NCBI GenBank assembly: GCA_030490835.1
Contig: CM059971.1
Location: forward strand, 121,738,564 to 121,802,563
DNA: 64,000 nt
Direction of reading: 5' to 3'
Source of the DNA: Annona cherimola
Taxonomy: Eukaryota > Streptophyta > Magnoliopsida > Magnoliales > Annonaceae
In this document: piece by piece, positions 46,958-57,989 of the stretch
Position numbering within the stretch: position 1 is the first letter of the stretch
Layout of the letters: every line of letters begins with the position of its first letter
Notes under the pieces: generated by a model
What the model was told of the DNA's origin: nothing
Database searches by the model: none
What the model saw: the letters and a program-made list of their open reading frames with translations, nothing else
Position numbers and translations under genes: made by a program

Positions 46958-47616
46958 CTTGTAGTATTGCTGATTGTGTTGAAGATGCTCAAGTTGGAAT
47001 CCAAAAGCTTTAGAGTTAGTGGAGACTAAGTTTATTGTATTAAGCACTGGGTTGGGGCCATAGAAGACTTTTAAATTACTGAAAGAGAGGTTGCACGGTC
47101 GTTCTCTTACTGGTTGTGGGACCAATCATATTATTGTAGTCATTTTTGGATTTAGTTGTTGTGGAAAATTTTAAAAATTCCTTTCTTCTTCCTTGAAGGG
47201 AATCATGAATCTAGTTGAAGGTGGCTTTTGTGAACGTCTGGTCACTGCAGATGAACAATACTTCTGTTCAAGGCATGGTTTTTCAGCCAATATGACTGAA
47301 TCCTATCCGTATAGGAACAGTCCTATATGCAGTATGGGTTTAAAACATGCATCTTTAGAATTTCCAGACTGTATTGGCTGATACAGGCCTGTATAGAGTG
47401 TATCAACGAATGTGCCTGCATCGGTTGTATCACATAGGTTGTATCGGCCTAGAATCTGTATAGGGTGGAATATTTTTGTTATATATATATTTTTGGCTAA
47501 TATATATGCTAGAAATGGATTGATCTAACATATTATGTGCTGTTTTGTTTTTTAAAAAACATTTTTATGCAATTTTTTAAAACTTTCCAAAATATAAAAA
47601 TTAGATAAAAATAGAG

Positions 47617-48034
47617 CAAATTCCAATTACACACAAATTTTACCCATAATTTTGCATATACTCACAGACTTTCAAAAATGTCTTTCATACCCACGAGTTT
47701 TCATTCTAATTTCACATATACTAATGCCGTTAGAAATTAATTAAATGGACCGTTAACCCTCTTGTAAAATGACGAATATACCCAAGATATATAATTTTAT
47801 AGTTATTGAATTATTAAAGACTCATTATAATATGAATTTTTGTCATAAGATCATAATTAGGGATGAATATATTCGTCATTTTATAAGGGGTTAACAACCC
47901 TTTTAACAGATTCCTAACGGCATGGGGTATATGTGGAATTATGATGAAAATTCGTGGGTATAAAAGACATTTGTCGAAAGTTCGTGGGTATAAATGAAAT
48001 TAGGGTAAAATTCGTGGGTATATGAGGAATTCAC
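47617..48034. mobile_element. Fold-back MITE, ATACCCACGAATTTT family
   Basis: Inverted arms: TACCCACGAGTTTTCATTC and TGTAAAATGACGAATATACCC on the left, GTCATTTTATAAGGGG and AAAATTCGTGGGTATA on the right. Same family as 35163-35597. Confidence 0.75.
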
Positions 48035-48231
48035 CTTAAAAAATATAATACATAATTTGACTCGTTAATTTTGAAACTACCTCACATTATTTAGTTGTAT
48101 GTTTGTTTTTTTCAGGTTATGTATTTTAAAAAAAAATTTCAGGTTGTTCTAAAAACCTTAAACAATATATGTTGATGATTTTTTTTTTTTTTTTTGGGTA
48201 ATCAAACTTGCATATTTTAGATTAAAGATGT

Positions 48232-48515
48232 CTTTGGGAAGTGGTAAAATTTTTGGAAGAAAAGTTTTTAAAATGGTAAAAAATAATGTGAGATGATAGA
48301 AATAAATAATGTGAGATGATAGAAATAATAATGATAAGTGAAGAGAACAAAGTTAAAATAGATAAGTTAGTTGTACGGATAGTTGTGTGTAAATGATTAA
48401 AAGCAGGGTAGTTGTATAGGAAGACGTGAATAATCGGTCAAAAAATAGGATAGTTGTAAAGAATGAAAAGTTTTAGATTAAAAAGTTTTAGGTCTATCCA
48501 AACACTCCCTAGCAC
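48232..48515. mobile_element. Tourist-like MITE in intron 1
   Basis: Family interior (GTTAAAATAGATAAGTTAG, AAAGCAGGGTAGTTGTATAGG) with a CCAAACACTCCC right end. It contains a local repeat of the AATAATGTGAGATGATAGAAAT segment. Confidence 0.65.
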
Positions 48516-49500
48516 TCTTATGTTTTACATAACCTGTTTTTTTTTTGTAATATCCAATATTTGTTTTGAACAATATATATTGATGCATCTTTCATTTTTT
48601 ATTGTAATCAAACTTGCATGTTTTAGATTAACACTTTTGTATTCTATAAACTTACAACCTGTATTTTTTATAGTATCCAATAAAATTTTGTTTAGCTTAT
48701 TCATTTTCGAGATTGAAAAAAATACAGCATACTAATATTATTAACCAGGATTAAAAGCACTTTTTTATTAAAAACATAAGCGGTTTCATCTTGGATTACT
48801 CATTATTCAATAATGAGTGCATAATTAACTCCATCTGTCTTTTCTCGATTGCTTGATTTTTTTTATTTTTTTTTATTTTTTTTAAAAAAATCATGTTTGA
48901 ACTTGATTTCCAATTGATGATTGCATAGAATAAGCTATATTCAGCTAGTCAACTACCTTATGGAGAGAATTGACAGATACATCATCATTTCTATGAGTAA
49001 AATGTAAAATTTTTCTTAAATTTATATATATTTTTTGACATTTCTTTGGCTATAAAAAATACTAGCGGATGCAGTCCGATACTAATACAATACAGCATAT
49101 TGTATAGATTTTCGAGGAAGGACAATATGCCCTCTCGATACCAATATCTTTGAACCATGCCGTAAGGTCTTGACTCCATGTGCGGGTACATGCGCATGCA
49201 CACACATTTACAGATACATATGTACTTGCTAAACTTCTGAATTTATTGAAGAAAATTCTACATTTATTTGTTTGTTCTTCTTTGGGTTTCCTACATTTTT
49301 TCCCTTTTACTTTCTCTATGAACTTTTCTGGTACTTTCATTAGCTACTGTGTTTGATCTTTTTTTTTTTTTTTTTTTTGGGGATAGCAAGTGCTTGATCT
49401 TTCTAATACAGAATAAATGGAATGCGCGTTATCTTCATTTATGACCAGCATTCTCAATTAGCTTTGTCATATATTTATATGTGATACAGTTGCTGAACAT

Positions 49501-52500
49501 ATGCCGGCATTACAAATGAAGATGAAATCAAGTGTTGGCCGTTTAAAAGAAGGGGATGGCCTGCACGTTTGTCGTCAATCATCTAAAATATCCAAAAGCT
49601 CCAAGTCTCAAATCAAATTATCTCAAGAAGCAGCAGTACTAGATTCATCTCTCCGAACTTACTGGGAACGTAAACACCTACTTCGTTGTATTGATAACGA
49701 AGGCGCAAGCATGAATATTTTGACTATAGAGTAAATGTCTAGCTCATATTTTAGTTATTTGAATAGCACACTGATGAATAGAGGTTATCTTGGTTGATTA
49801 CAGAGGCTCCCTATGCTGAAGAATGTAGTCAGGACAATAGAACTTATGAAGAAATTGAATGTAAAGAATTGCAAGATGGTGCATCCCTTAACGGTCAAGA
49901 GGCTTTCCTTGCTTCTGATGATTCCTCATTCATTAGAAGATCGGTAATGTATTTATGTTTTGGATTCTGGATTCTTTGATATGTTTGCTGGAAGTTTTTT
50001 GTGATTTTCTATGGAGCTAAGTGTTTGGAAAAGCTGACTTTTTGGGAAGTTCTAACTAGGGGCCTCTTAAGAAGTCTGTATAGAGGTTTTAGTTTGATGG
50101 TTTGAATATTCATGGAAATGATTTCTTCTGGAACTAGATGTAGAGTTAAATATTACTCACTTCCTGATCCTTTCGTTGGTGGGAGCTTCAGGCAGTGGGT
50201 GTGTTCTTTCCCTTTTTGAGCTTGAAATAAAAAAAATCTGGCAGCTACATATTGAAATGGCACCATCCAAACAACTTTTCTAAAGAAAATCTTCTAGTGC
50301 ATGAGAGGCTTTTACTCTTCTTAGAAAGCTGCTTGTTAGCAAGTTCTTCTCATGAGGCCATCAGCATTGCCTAATTAAAATCTCAGGCTTATTATTTTTT
50401 CTTGCTGAATATATTTTCTTGAGAAGTCTGTGATTAATGTTTATGTAAACAGATATAGCTCAGCTCTGAGTGGAAGCTAATTTTAGTAGTACTGATTATT
50501 AATCGGCTTGCAGGTGTCTCTCCCAGCAACCTGCCCATCCATGGAAACAATCTTCTCACCTGTCTTTGAAGCAAATGAAGTTCAGCATATGGCAATGAAT
50601 CACAATATCCCAGGTATGTGTCAATTAGTTTTGTCATACAACATGTGCAATCTCTTTATTGAGTGCATCACTTGGTGTAAAGGTAAATCTCTTTGCCTGC
50701 ATCTTTGGTAGTCTGTGTATGAGTCCTAGATTCAGCTTCTATAAAAATTATAAGGCTTGAATCTCTCTCTCTCTCTCTCTCGCTCTCGCTCTCTCTCCCC
50801 TCAGACCTCTCTCTAGCTGGAGCCTTTTGCACTGGTTATGCTAGTCTTTCTACAAGATAACATGTTTCAACACATTATATGTGAATAACATGACTGTTTA
50901 CTCCACTGGAAGTTTTGCATATTTTAGAAAATTGCCATTTTTGTTGAAGTTGGGGAATGCAAGCATCTGGTGAAGCTTAGTGAACAGTTGCTCGTCCATC
51001 CATACTCTGCAAGGTTTAACTGCATGCTTTGGCAAACAAGTGGTTCTAGCTCTATGTGGAAGTTTCATGATGAGTTGATAATAAAATAGGACGATAGCTA
51101 TCTGATAGAGTATTAGCTTTATCCTGTATGGTGCTAAAGGTCAAAAGGATATCATGTTCTGGAAATGAAAGCAGATGTGAAGATTTCCAACTTAATTCTG
51201 GTTGGAAGGAATGTGAATGGATGTTTCATGACAATGGTTGTTGTGTTACTTTACCTACCAAGTTTTGATGTCTTTTCATGAGTGTGATGCTCATATGCAA
51301 CCAGTTGCATTGTATCATACCATGCAACTGGTTGATTTATTATGTTGAATTATGTTTTTTTTTTATTTGATCTAATCCATTTATAGTATTCATCTAGATG
51401 TGTTTATTCATGATTTAAAAATCCGCGTGTTGGAAATTTTCACAGGTAATACTTTTATTTTCAAAATTTAACAACTGTATATTCTCTCTCAAATGATTCT
51501 GAACTTCCAAAATATATAATTTTCCAAATCATGAATAGGTACATGTTAGTGAATATTGTAAATGGATTGGATCACAATAAAAGGGTCAGCCCAATGCTAG
51601 CTTCTGCTGTGCACGAGGTCGAGGGAAGGGTCAGACCACTTCAGGTGTGTAGTACACAACCATACCTTGTGAAGCAAAAGTTTGTTTCCCCAACTTGAAT
51701 CCATGACCTCCATGTCACTTGACGATAACGACAGCTGCTGCATCAAGGCTCCCCTTCAAATGGATTGGATCTGATAAAAACATCAAAAATCAACTGGTTG
51801 CATGTTATGATACGATGCAATCTATTGCATATGAGCATTGCCCCTTTTCATGATGGTTCTTCAGTATCTTCCACTTTTATAGGTTTTTATAGTGACTGAA
51901 ATTTGGGATTCAGTTCTGTAGCAGAAAGGATCAGTGTTCCATGTCATCAGGCATTTTTTTAAACTTCATCTATTACCTGCTTTGTGTGTATGGTTGATTT
52001 TGCTTCTTGGGTTAGATCAATTTATAATATTATGGTTGATCTGCTGGCATTCTTGCATATTAGTAATGTATTGTTAATATTTCGCCTTCTTGACAGCTGT
52101 AACTGAAATTCAATATGTTTAAATCCTGTTTTGTATGTATGGGTGATTTTACTTCTTGGGTTAGATCAATTGATCCCTTGTTCTTGAGTAGTCAGGATTT
52201 ATAGTATCATGGTTGTTGTGAGTGAAATTGGATATATTTAAACCCTGCTTTGTGTGTATGGGTATTTTTGCTTCTTGAGTTACATTAATTGACCCCTCGC
52301 TCTAGACAAGTCAGGTTTTATAATATTATGGTTGATCTAGTTGCATTGCTGCATGTAACATATTGGAAATATTTTTCTTTTTAACTGTTGTAATTGAAAT
52401 TCAATATGTTCAAAGTCATGCTTACTGATTTTTGTTTAGAATAAACAGAAAATGGGCTTTGCATATTTACTGTTTCTTCATTATTAACGAAAATAAATGA

Positions 52501-55500
52501 CCAGTTAGTCTCAAATCCTGTAGGAGTTAAATTTTTATTTGGATGATTTGTTATATTTGTTCTCCCACATATGCTGACCTTTCAACTTCCAACTTTTCTC
52601 CTGTTCTTTGCTGTTGACTTCTTAGAATTTCATTTTTTAACTTTTATGTCATTATTCTCTGACAGATTCAGTGCTTTTCACAATTCTGTTTTGCAGTTGC
52701 TAATAGTGAACACACTGATCTGGCAAGTGATGACAGGGATGATGTTAGCTGTAGCTCCAGTGATGCTCGGACTGACAATGCACCAGATATCTGCATTTCT
52801 GGCATGAGAATGGCTAGCGAAACATTTGATGACGATGCTGGTCTTGATGATATAATAGCTGCAGATTCTTGTCCTGATTATGAATGTACTGCCCCTGGTA
52901 TGCTGTTTGATATGGTGGAGGAATGCATGATGCTGCCTTTACTTGAGGAAACTGTTGACTCAACTAATTTACTGGTTAGGGAATCCATTGAAGAAACCAC
53001 AACAAGTTCCGATAATGATTGCTTGTATCTAGCAATCCACCAAGTAAAACCTTCTGACCAAAGAGCTGATGTTGACTCTCACTCTGGGGACCTCGTGGAA
53101 GGGGATGACTTTGATCCTCACTCATTCCTTAGAAATTTACCTGATCTTTCTGAAGTGGTTCCATCTCTTTGGCCTGTGCTACTGCCAAAGGAAAAATGGA
53201 GAAGAAAGCCTGTCACTCTAGTACTTGATTTGGATGGTAAGTAAACTTTAGCCCATTTTATGTTTATGTCAATGACTAAATGTTGATTGCCTCTTTTTCG
53301 ATGGAGATAGCTTCTCTTGTTAGTCGATAAACGCACATTCCTGATTAATTTTACACCAATAGCTCCATATGTCTAGATAATGTCGTTCTCCACTGAATAT
53401 TTTTGCAAATAATGAAGCTTGGAAAATCGATAAGCAATTCTAGAAACTGAATCCAGCAGCTCTCACAGTCTCTATGCACTATGCATCATAATTCAAAAAT
53501 GTCAAAAATTAGGTTAGGCTACCATTTCACATTTTGCGCTTCCACATATTGGTTGCTTGCAATTAAATTTTGATCGGATGCTCTGAGTATGGGAAAAATA
53601 ATGTTGGAAGGCAAAGAAATTGGTAAAATGCTGTTAGCCTCAGCAATGCATAAGCGGAGGTTGCCTCAATGAAATGCTGTCATGATGATATGCCTAGTTT
53701 AAGCTGCCCTCAGCTTGTCGTATATTTCCTTCACTGTGGCTTAAACCTCTGTTGGTACCATACAATAGCTTATTGCATCCTCAGCATCTCAATAAGGTAG
53801 TAATGTTGTAGTTCCCTCTCTTGCATTTAAAAGCCCATTGGTACCATATACAATTGATCATTGCATATTCTCAGTATCTCAATAAGGCAGTGATGTTGTA
53901 ATTTCCTTTACTATGACTTAAAAGGATCGTGATTTCCTGCACCCGGGCGCACTGACTGGGTGCATTAAACCAATTTTTTTTTTTTTTTACTTTTTTTTAT
54001 TTTTATAAAAGTGTTAATATAATTGTATTTAACATGTATCAATTTTTACCAATTTTGAAGTATTTTAGATATTTATTTTTGATTTTTGAAAATCGGCATT
54101 TTAGTAATTTTAAATTACCTAAAATACCACTGATTTTCAAAAATAAAAAATAAATATCTAAAATACTCCAAAATGGTAAAAATTGATACACATGTTAAAT
54201 ACATTTAGATTAACACTTTTATAAAAAAAATTTCAAAAAAAAAATTAAAAAAATGGGTTAAAATGGGTTTAATGCACCCGGGTGCAGGAAATCACGATCT
54301 GACTTAAAACCTCCATTGATAACTTTTCATCCTTTGCATTTCAGCATGCCAGTGATGTTGTTGTAGACTAGGAAACAGTTTGAACCCATGTATACTAACA
54401 GTTCAAATTCCTGAGATCAGTTAAGAATTGTAGTGCGTGGTTCCAAATAAAACATTTTCGTTTAATTGGTGTTGACTGAATTTTCATTTTCCGGCCCTTT
54501 GTTTTGCACAGAAACACTTGTACACTCTTCCCTGGAGCATTGTGATGATGCGGATTTCACATTTCCTGTGTATTTCAATATGAAGGAGCACACTGTCTAT
54601 GTACGCCAGCGGCCTCATCTTCAGTTATTCCTGGAACGAGTTTCAGAGATGTTTGAAATCATCATCTTCACTGCAAGTCAAAGCATTTATGCTGAGCAGC
54701 TGCTTAATATACTGGACCCGGAAGGAAAGCTTATTTCTCGCCGCGTATATCGTGAATCATGTGTTTTCACTGACGGAAGCTATACAAAAGACCTTACAGT
54801 CTTGGGACTTGATCTGGCAAAAGTGGCTATCATTGATAATTCTCCTCAGGTATGAACACTTCTCATTGTTTAAATTTTTTTCCTTAAAAAAGTTTGGATT
54901 TTTTTAGTTAAGGCAATGGTAAGTTCATACATGAATAGTATGTTTAGGACAGAATGTTGATATTTTAGATCTCATCCTGACATTAGGCCCAAATTATCAC
55001 ATACGTTATGATTATTATCAGTTGAACCATGAAAATCCTTGGGATATTATTATTGCATTCGTTGGAGATGAGATTTTACTTTTTGCCTTTTTAATCCACC
55101 AAAACCCATCTGGGATATGGTGGAAAATTCTTTCTAGCAATAAAACATCCTACACATCCCCATCCCTACTTTTTAAATGTCCAAACACATCGTTGTTAAT
55201 TTGAGATGATTTCATGAATGCCAATTGCCAGCATCCACTTAAAAAAAAAAAAAAAACTTTTTACATCTGCAGTATCTTTCATCTCTTCATTGTCAGTAGG
55301 TAGACATAACTACCAGATTTGCTTGCATGCACTTGCAAGCTTACATTGGTAGAAACACCTTGATATGTTAGTTATCCCCTAGGTTGATCACACTACTCAT
55401 ATTCATCAGTCACTGCTGCTGAAAGATGCAAAATCACAAATTGTAGTCCTGTTTCATGATAATGTAGAAATGATGCAACAAACAAATTTTAATTTTATTT

Positions 55501-55726
55501 ACAGTTGAATTTATGAATGTTCCATCTTGGAATTGGTAATCAAAGAAATGTTCTTTTATGATTTTAGGTTTTCAGATTACAGGTGAATAATGGGATCCCT
55601 ATCAAGAGCTGGTTTGATGACCCCTCAGATTGTGCTCTGATTTCACTATTGCCCTTCCTAGAAACCCTAGTTGACGCTGATGATGTTCGCCCTGTCATTG
55701 CAAAGAAGTTCAATAATAAAGAGTAG
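49501..55726 (+). CDS. SCP/CTD-like phosphatase (plant SSP4/SSP5 type), 6 coding exons
   Basis: Coding exons: 49501-49730, ~49804-49943, 50514-50613, 52697-53236, 54512-54849, 55568-55726; about 500 residues. Exon 2 of the transcript starts at 49490 after acag|. The N-terminal half is a low-complexity acidic regulatory region (SLPATCPSMETIFSPVF, then SDDRDDVSCSSSD). The C-terminal ~200 residues are an FCP1/NIF-type HAD phosphatase. The catalytic DLD|ETL(V)HS is split by intron 5 (53237-54511). It is followed by VYVRQRPHLQLFLERVSEMFEIIIFTAS, LISRRVYRESCVFT, DLTVLGLDLAKVAIIDNSPQ and GIPIKSWFDDPSDCALISLLPFLETL. All expected HAD motifs are present. Family members dephosphorylate Ser in the RNA polymerase II CTD or other phosphoproteins, probably in the nucleus. 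All junctions are GT-AG and in phase except the first coding intron (49731-49803), where the obvious sites shift frame (see findings). Family call firm; exact exon at ~49.8 kb uncertain. Confidence 0.88.
50764..50800 (+). repeat. (CT)n microsatellite in intron
   Basis: About 37 bp of CT with two CGCT interruptions, in the intron between 50613 and 52697. Confidence 0.9.
51282..51843. mobile_element. MULE-like fold-back MITE with a SINE inside it
   Basis: The 10-bp duplication CTTTTCATGA at 51272-51281 and 51844-51853 flanks inverted ends GATGCTCATATGCAACCAG and (inverse) CAATGCTCATATGCAAT. The AACTGGTTG/CAACCAGTT blocks are also inverted. Without the nested SINE and its duplicate it is about 364 bp. 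A 9-11-bp duplication fits Mutator-like elements. Confidence 0.82.
51574..51757 (-). mobile_element. Au-type SINE, minus strand
   Basis: Perfect 14-bp duplication AAATGGATTGGATC at 51560-51573 and 51758-51771. On the minus strand: GGGGAGCCTTGATGCAGCAG with the A-box region, then GACATGGAGGTCATGGATTCAAG (B-box region), GGAAACAAACTT, TGGTCTGACCCTTCCC, GGGCTGACCC and a short T-rich end. This matches the plant Au SINE plan. Confidence 0.9.
51960..52425 (+). repeat. Intronic triplication (~140-180-bp units)
   Basis: Three diverged tandem units start with CTG(C/T)TTTGTGTGTATGG near 51975, 52127 and 52248. Each contains TTGCTTCTTG(G/A)GTTA, ATTATGGTTG and GAAATT(C/G)(A/G)ATAT. It ends about 270 bp before the next exon. 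Confidence 0.85.
53740..53923 (+). repeat. Intronic tandem duplication (~115 bp)
   Basis: GGTACCATA(C/T)A(C)AAT ... TCATTGCAT ... CAGTATCTCAATAAGG(T/C)AGT(A/G)ATGTTGTA repeats twice, with a partial third copy after the MITE (CCAGTGATGTTG at 54350). Confidence 0.8.
53924..54299. mobile_element. Fold-back MITE, GCACCCGGG family, in intron 5
   Basis: The 10-bp duplication TGACTTAAAA at 53914-53923 and 54300-54309 flanks near-perfect inverted ends ATCGTGATTTCCTGCACCCG. The arms pair over most of the 376 bp (GGTAAAAATTGATACACATG is the inverse of CATGTATCAATTTTTACC). The duplication length points to a Mutator-like origin. This best-preserved copy defines the ends of the family seen at 20.97-21.65, 22.4 and 38.0 kb. 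Confidence 0.88.
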
Positions 55727-56459
55727 CAACTCCTGCTATATCCTCATTGATTAGTTGTCAAGAGTCAGCGGCTCCTCATTTCCTTCCCTGAAGTGGCAGT
55801 AGGAAAAGTTTCTTGACTGATTGATTGATTGAACAATAAGATCATCAACTATAGCTTTACCATTACCTCTTTCCCTTAGCAGCTGTGTTTATCTGATCTA
55901 CTGTAAAAGTTAGCTGTGAAAGAATTTTTTTCGGGTCTGTTGCGTCTTTTTTGTTTTATTTTAATTTTTTACTTAAATGCATTAGAACAAATGTTGTTGT
56001 TTCAGTCTGGTGTGTATAGAACAATTTTATAGTGGAAAAGGTTTCTGATAGAACATCTTATCACTACTTAACATGCGTGATCTTATTGACATAGTCATCA
56101 TTCGTAAGCCTGATCCCAACCAATTGGACGTGGCAAGTTTGGATCTTGTTCCGTGGTTTTTTTAGAGTAATAAATCAAGAAACTGTCATATTCCAAAATT
56201 TCTGGTTTGACGATGAGAGTTTGAATGAAAGCTGCATCTTACATGATCCGAATCTTTTATTTTCTGGGCTGGGCTGAGGAGTAGCAATGAGAGCCAGAAG
56301 CCTTGCCTGCCTATAACAACTGCAGAGGTGACGACGCAATTTTAATGAAATTACAAATAGCAGCAGTTTCACGTAACTCTCTACATTTTTTCTTGCCTTG
56401 ATAATTAATGGGGAATTCATTCCATGCATTGTATTTAGTATCGTTTATTTGGTTTGGAA
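55727..56459 (+). other. 3' UTR and downstream flank of the phosphatase gene
   Basis: Non-coding. A plausible 3' UTR runs to about 56040-56090; AATAAG/AATAAA-like signals occur at 55831 and 56168. I cannot fix the cleavage site. Confidence 0.5.
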
Positions 56460-56779
56460 CAGTGTTATCAGAACCGGATCGGACCGTCCGGTTCGACCGG
56501 GAACCGGTCAAGTTCCCGGTTCGGTTCGACCTGGTTCGGTTTGATTATATAAAACCGTCCGAACTGGTGAACCGGGATATCCGGTTGGACTGGATTCGAC
56601 CGGTCGGACGGTCTCGTCGTCTCGCGACCCTGCAATAGCTAACCTTACAGCCCCTCTCGCCGTCTCGCGGCCCCGTAGCCACGTCCAGATATGTGGAGGC
56701 CAGCCGAGATCATCACAGCCACAACCAACGCGTGGGCCACAACAAAAGCCACAACCGACGTTCGTAAGCCACTGCGTTT

Positions 56780-56950
56780 GTGTGGGTCGCGCGGCCTTTG
56801 ATCGAGTTCGACGCAGATGGGGAGATCGATGGGCGGTGGCTTCCGGAGGGATTTGAGGAATGGGTGCGGGAGAAGAAGCTGGGGCTTCTGATCAGGAAAT
56901 GGGTGCCGACGCCGCAACTGGAGATTTTGAAGTACGAAACATTAAAAAAC
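56780..56950 (+). pseudogene. Captured UDP-glycosyltransferase fragment (UGT92-like)
   Basis: The frame from 56780 reads WVARPLIEFDADGEIDGRWLPEGFEEWVREKKLGLLIRKWVPTPQLEILKYE. It matches the region of plant family-1 glycosyltransferases leading into the PSPG box (WLPEGFEER, GLLV-x-x-WAPQLEIL). Two residues (PT) are inserted where WAPQ is expected. The conserved H-x-GWNS part of the PSPG box, which binds the sugar donor, is missing. About 55 codons only. Confidence 0.85.
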
Positions 56951-57160
56951 CACTCCCGAGTCCCGCCATCGCCTGAAACGGGAACCCCGCCTCGCCCGTT
57001 CCCCCGCAGCGCCTCGCCCTCGCGCCCGCCGCCCACGCCTCGTCCGCAGCGCCGGCACGCGCGCCCGCCCGCGCTTCGTCGTCAGCGCCCGCACTCGCTG
57101 CCCGCGCTCACGCATCGTCGTCAGCGCCGTCACGCGCCTGCGCACCCGCCCGTGCTGATG
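56951..57160 (+). repeat. GC-rich repetitive tract in the element
   Basis: Short repeated CGTCGTCAGCGCC / CTCGTCCGCAGCGCC units with CACGCGC(C)GC spacers. Overlapping frames on both strands are Pro/Arg- or Arg/Ala-rich, as expected of such sequence; not taken as a gene. Confidence 0.75.
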
Positions 57161-57470
57161 TTTAGATAATTTTGCAATTCATGGCTGCATAGAGCAAATC
57201 AGCATTCAGCAGCAGGCAAGCAGCTGCAATGGATCCAAACAGAGATGCCATCTGCTTGAAGACGGTAGCAAGGTCAGGCAAAGGCGCGTGGGTCCCAGCT
57301 CCCAACCACACAGGAATATAAGCATCTGGGGATGCGTGGACATATGGCATGCATTGCGGATTAACACGGGAACTTGGAAGGAATTCCTCCATGAAAAGCA
57401 GTAGGCAATTTCAAAAGTAAAAATGCCATTCGTTCCAGCTCCAACGGAGTTCAGGAACAACTACATTTTC
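57161..57470 (-). pseudogene. Possible second captured gene fragment, unidentified
   Basis: Minus-strand frames carry coding-like stretches: PQCMPYVHASPDAYIPVWLGAGTHAPLPDLATVFKQMASLFGSIAAACLLL and, in another frame, NSVGAGTNGIFTFEIAYCFSW. They look like broken pieces of one protein with a hydrophobic tail. I cannot name the family. Confidence 0.45.
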
Positions 57471-57989
57471 ATTTTTTTTCTAAACATAGGAGATATTCTT
57501 AATTTTTATATTATTATAAGTTATTTGATTGTTCAAAATTTCAACACTTACTGATTTTTTTTATTTCTTATTTTGTCAGGTATGTTTATAGCACTTCATC
57601 AAGGTACCAAGATAAAGTGGAACAATTCAAGAACCAATAACCAAGCAACAACGGTCATTGTTTATTGCAAGTTTAAGTATTTCAATTTTCAGGTTAGTTA
57701 ATGTAGTTAATTTTTCTAAAATTTATGCTTAAAGATTTTTTAAAACTTGCTATTAATTTTTTTCTGCATGTTTTGTACTTATATTGTAGTTCTTAAAATT
57801 TAACATATATATTTAGGATTTATAAAAATATAATTTTATCAATATATTTATTTAAAATTAAATTTTTTTATATTTATGACATCATAAATATGTCATGCTG
57901 ACGTCACCGGTTCGAACCAGACCAGTTCCTTTACCGGTTCAATCACCGGTTCGGTTCTGACAACATTGGTTTGGAAGATATTGTTTTAT

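Larger units (their letters stand above)
47265..49170. mobile_element. Possible larger TIR element in intron 1 (GGCATGGTT ends)
   Basis: Left AAGGCATGGTTTTTCAG and right (inverse) ACGGCATGGTTCAAAG resemble terminal inverted repeats. TATCGG/TATAGG-type motifs run inward from both ends. No convincing target duplication. Two smaller MITEs lie inside. Confidence 0.4.
56460..57965. mobile_element. Gene-capturing TIR element with GTTNTCAGAACCG ends
   Basis: The 11-bp duplication TTGGTTTGGAA at 56449-56459 and 57966-57976 flanks a 1.5-kb insert. Its ends are GTGTTATCAGAACCGG and (inverse) TGTTGTCAGAACCGAACCGG. Subterminal GGTTCGGTTC/GAACCGGT motifs are dense at both ends. The interior holds GC-rich gene-like sequence (56640-57470), then AT-rich sequence. 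No transposase. The duplication length suggests Mutator-like; the subterminal repeats could also fit other TIR classes. Confidence 0.8.

Noticed and set aside
56942..57169. Arg/Ala/Pro-rich frames on both strands
   Set aside because: Low-complexity GC repeat with open frames in nearly every phase; no domain.
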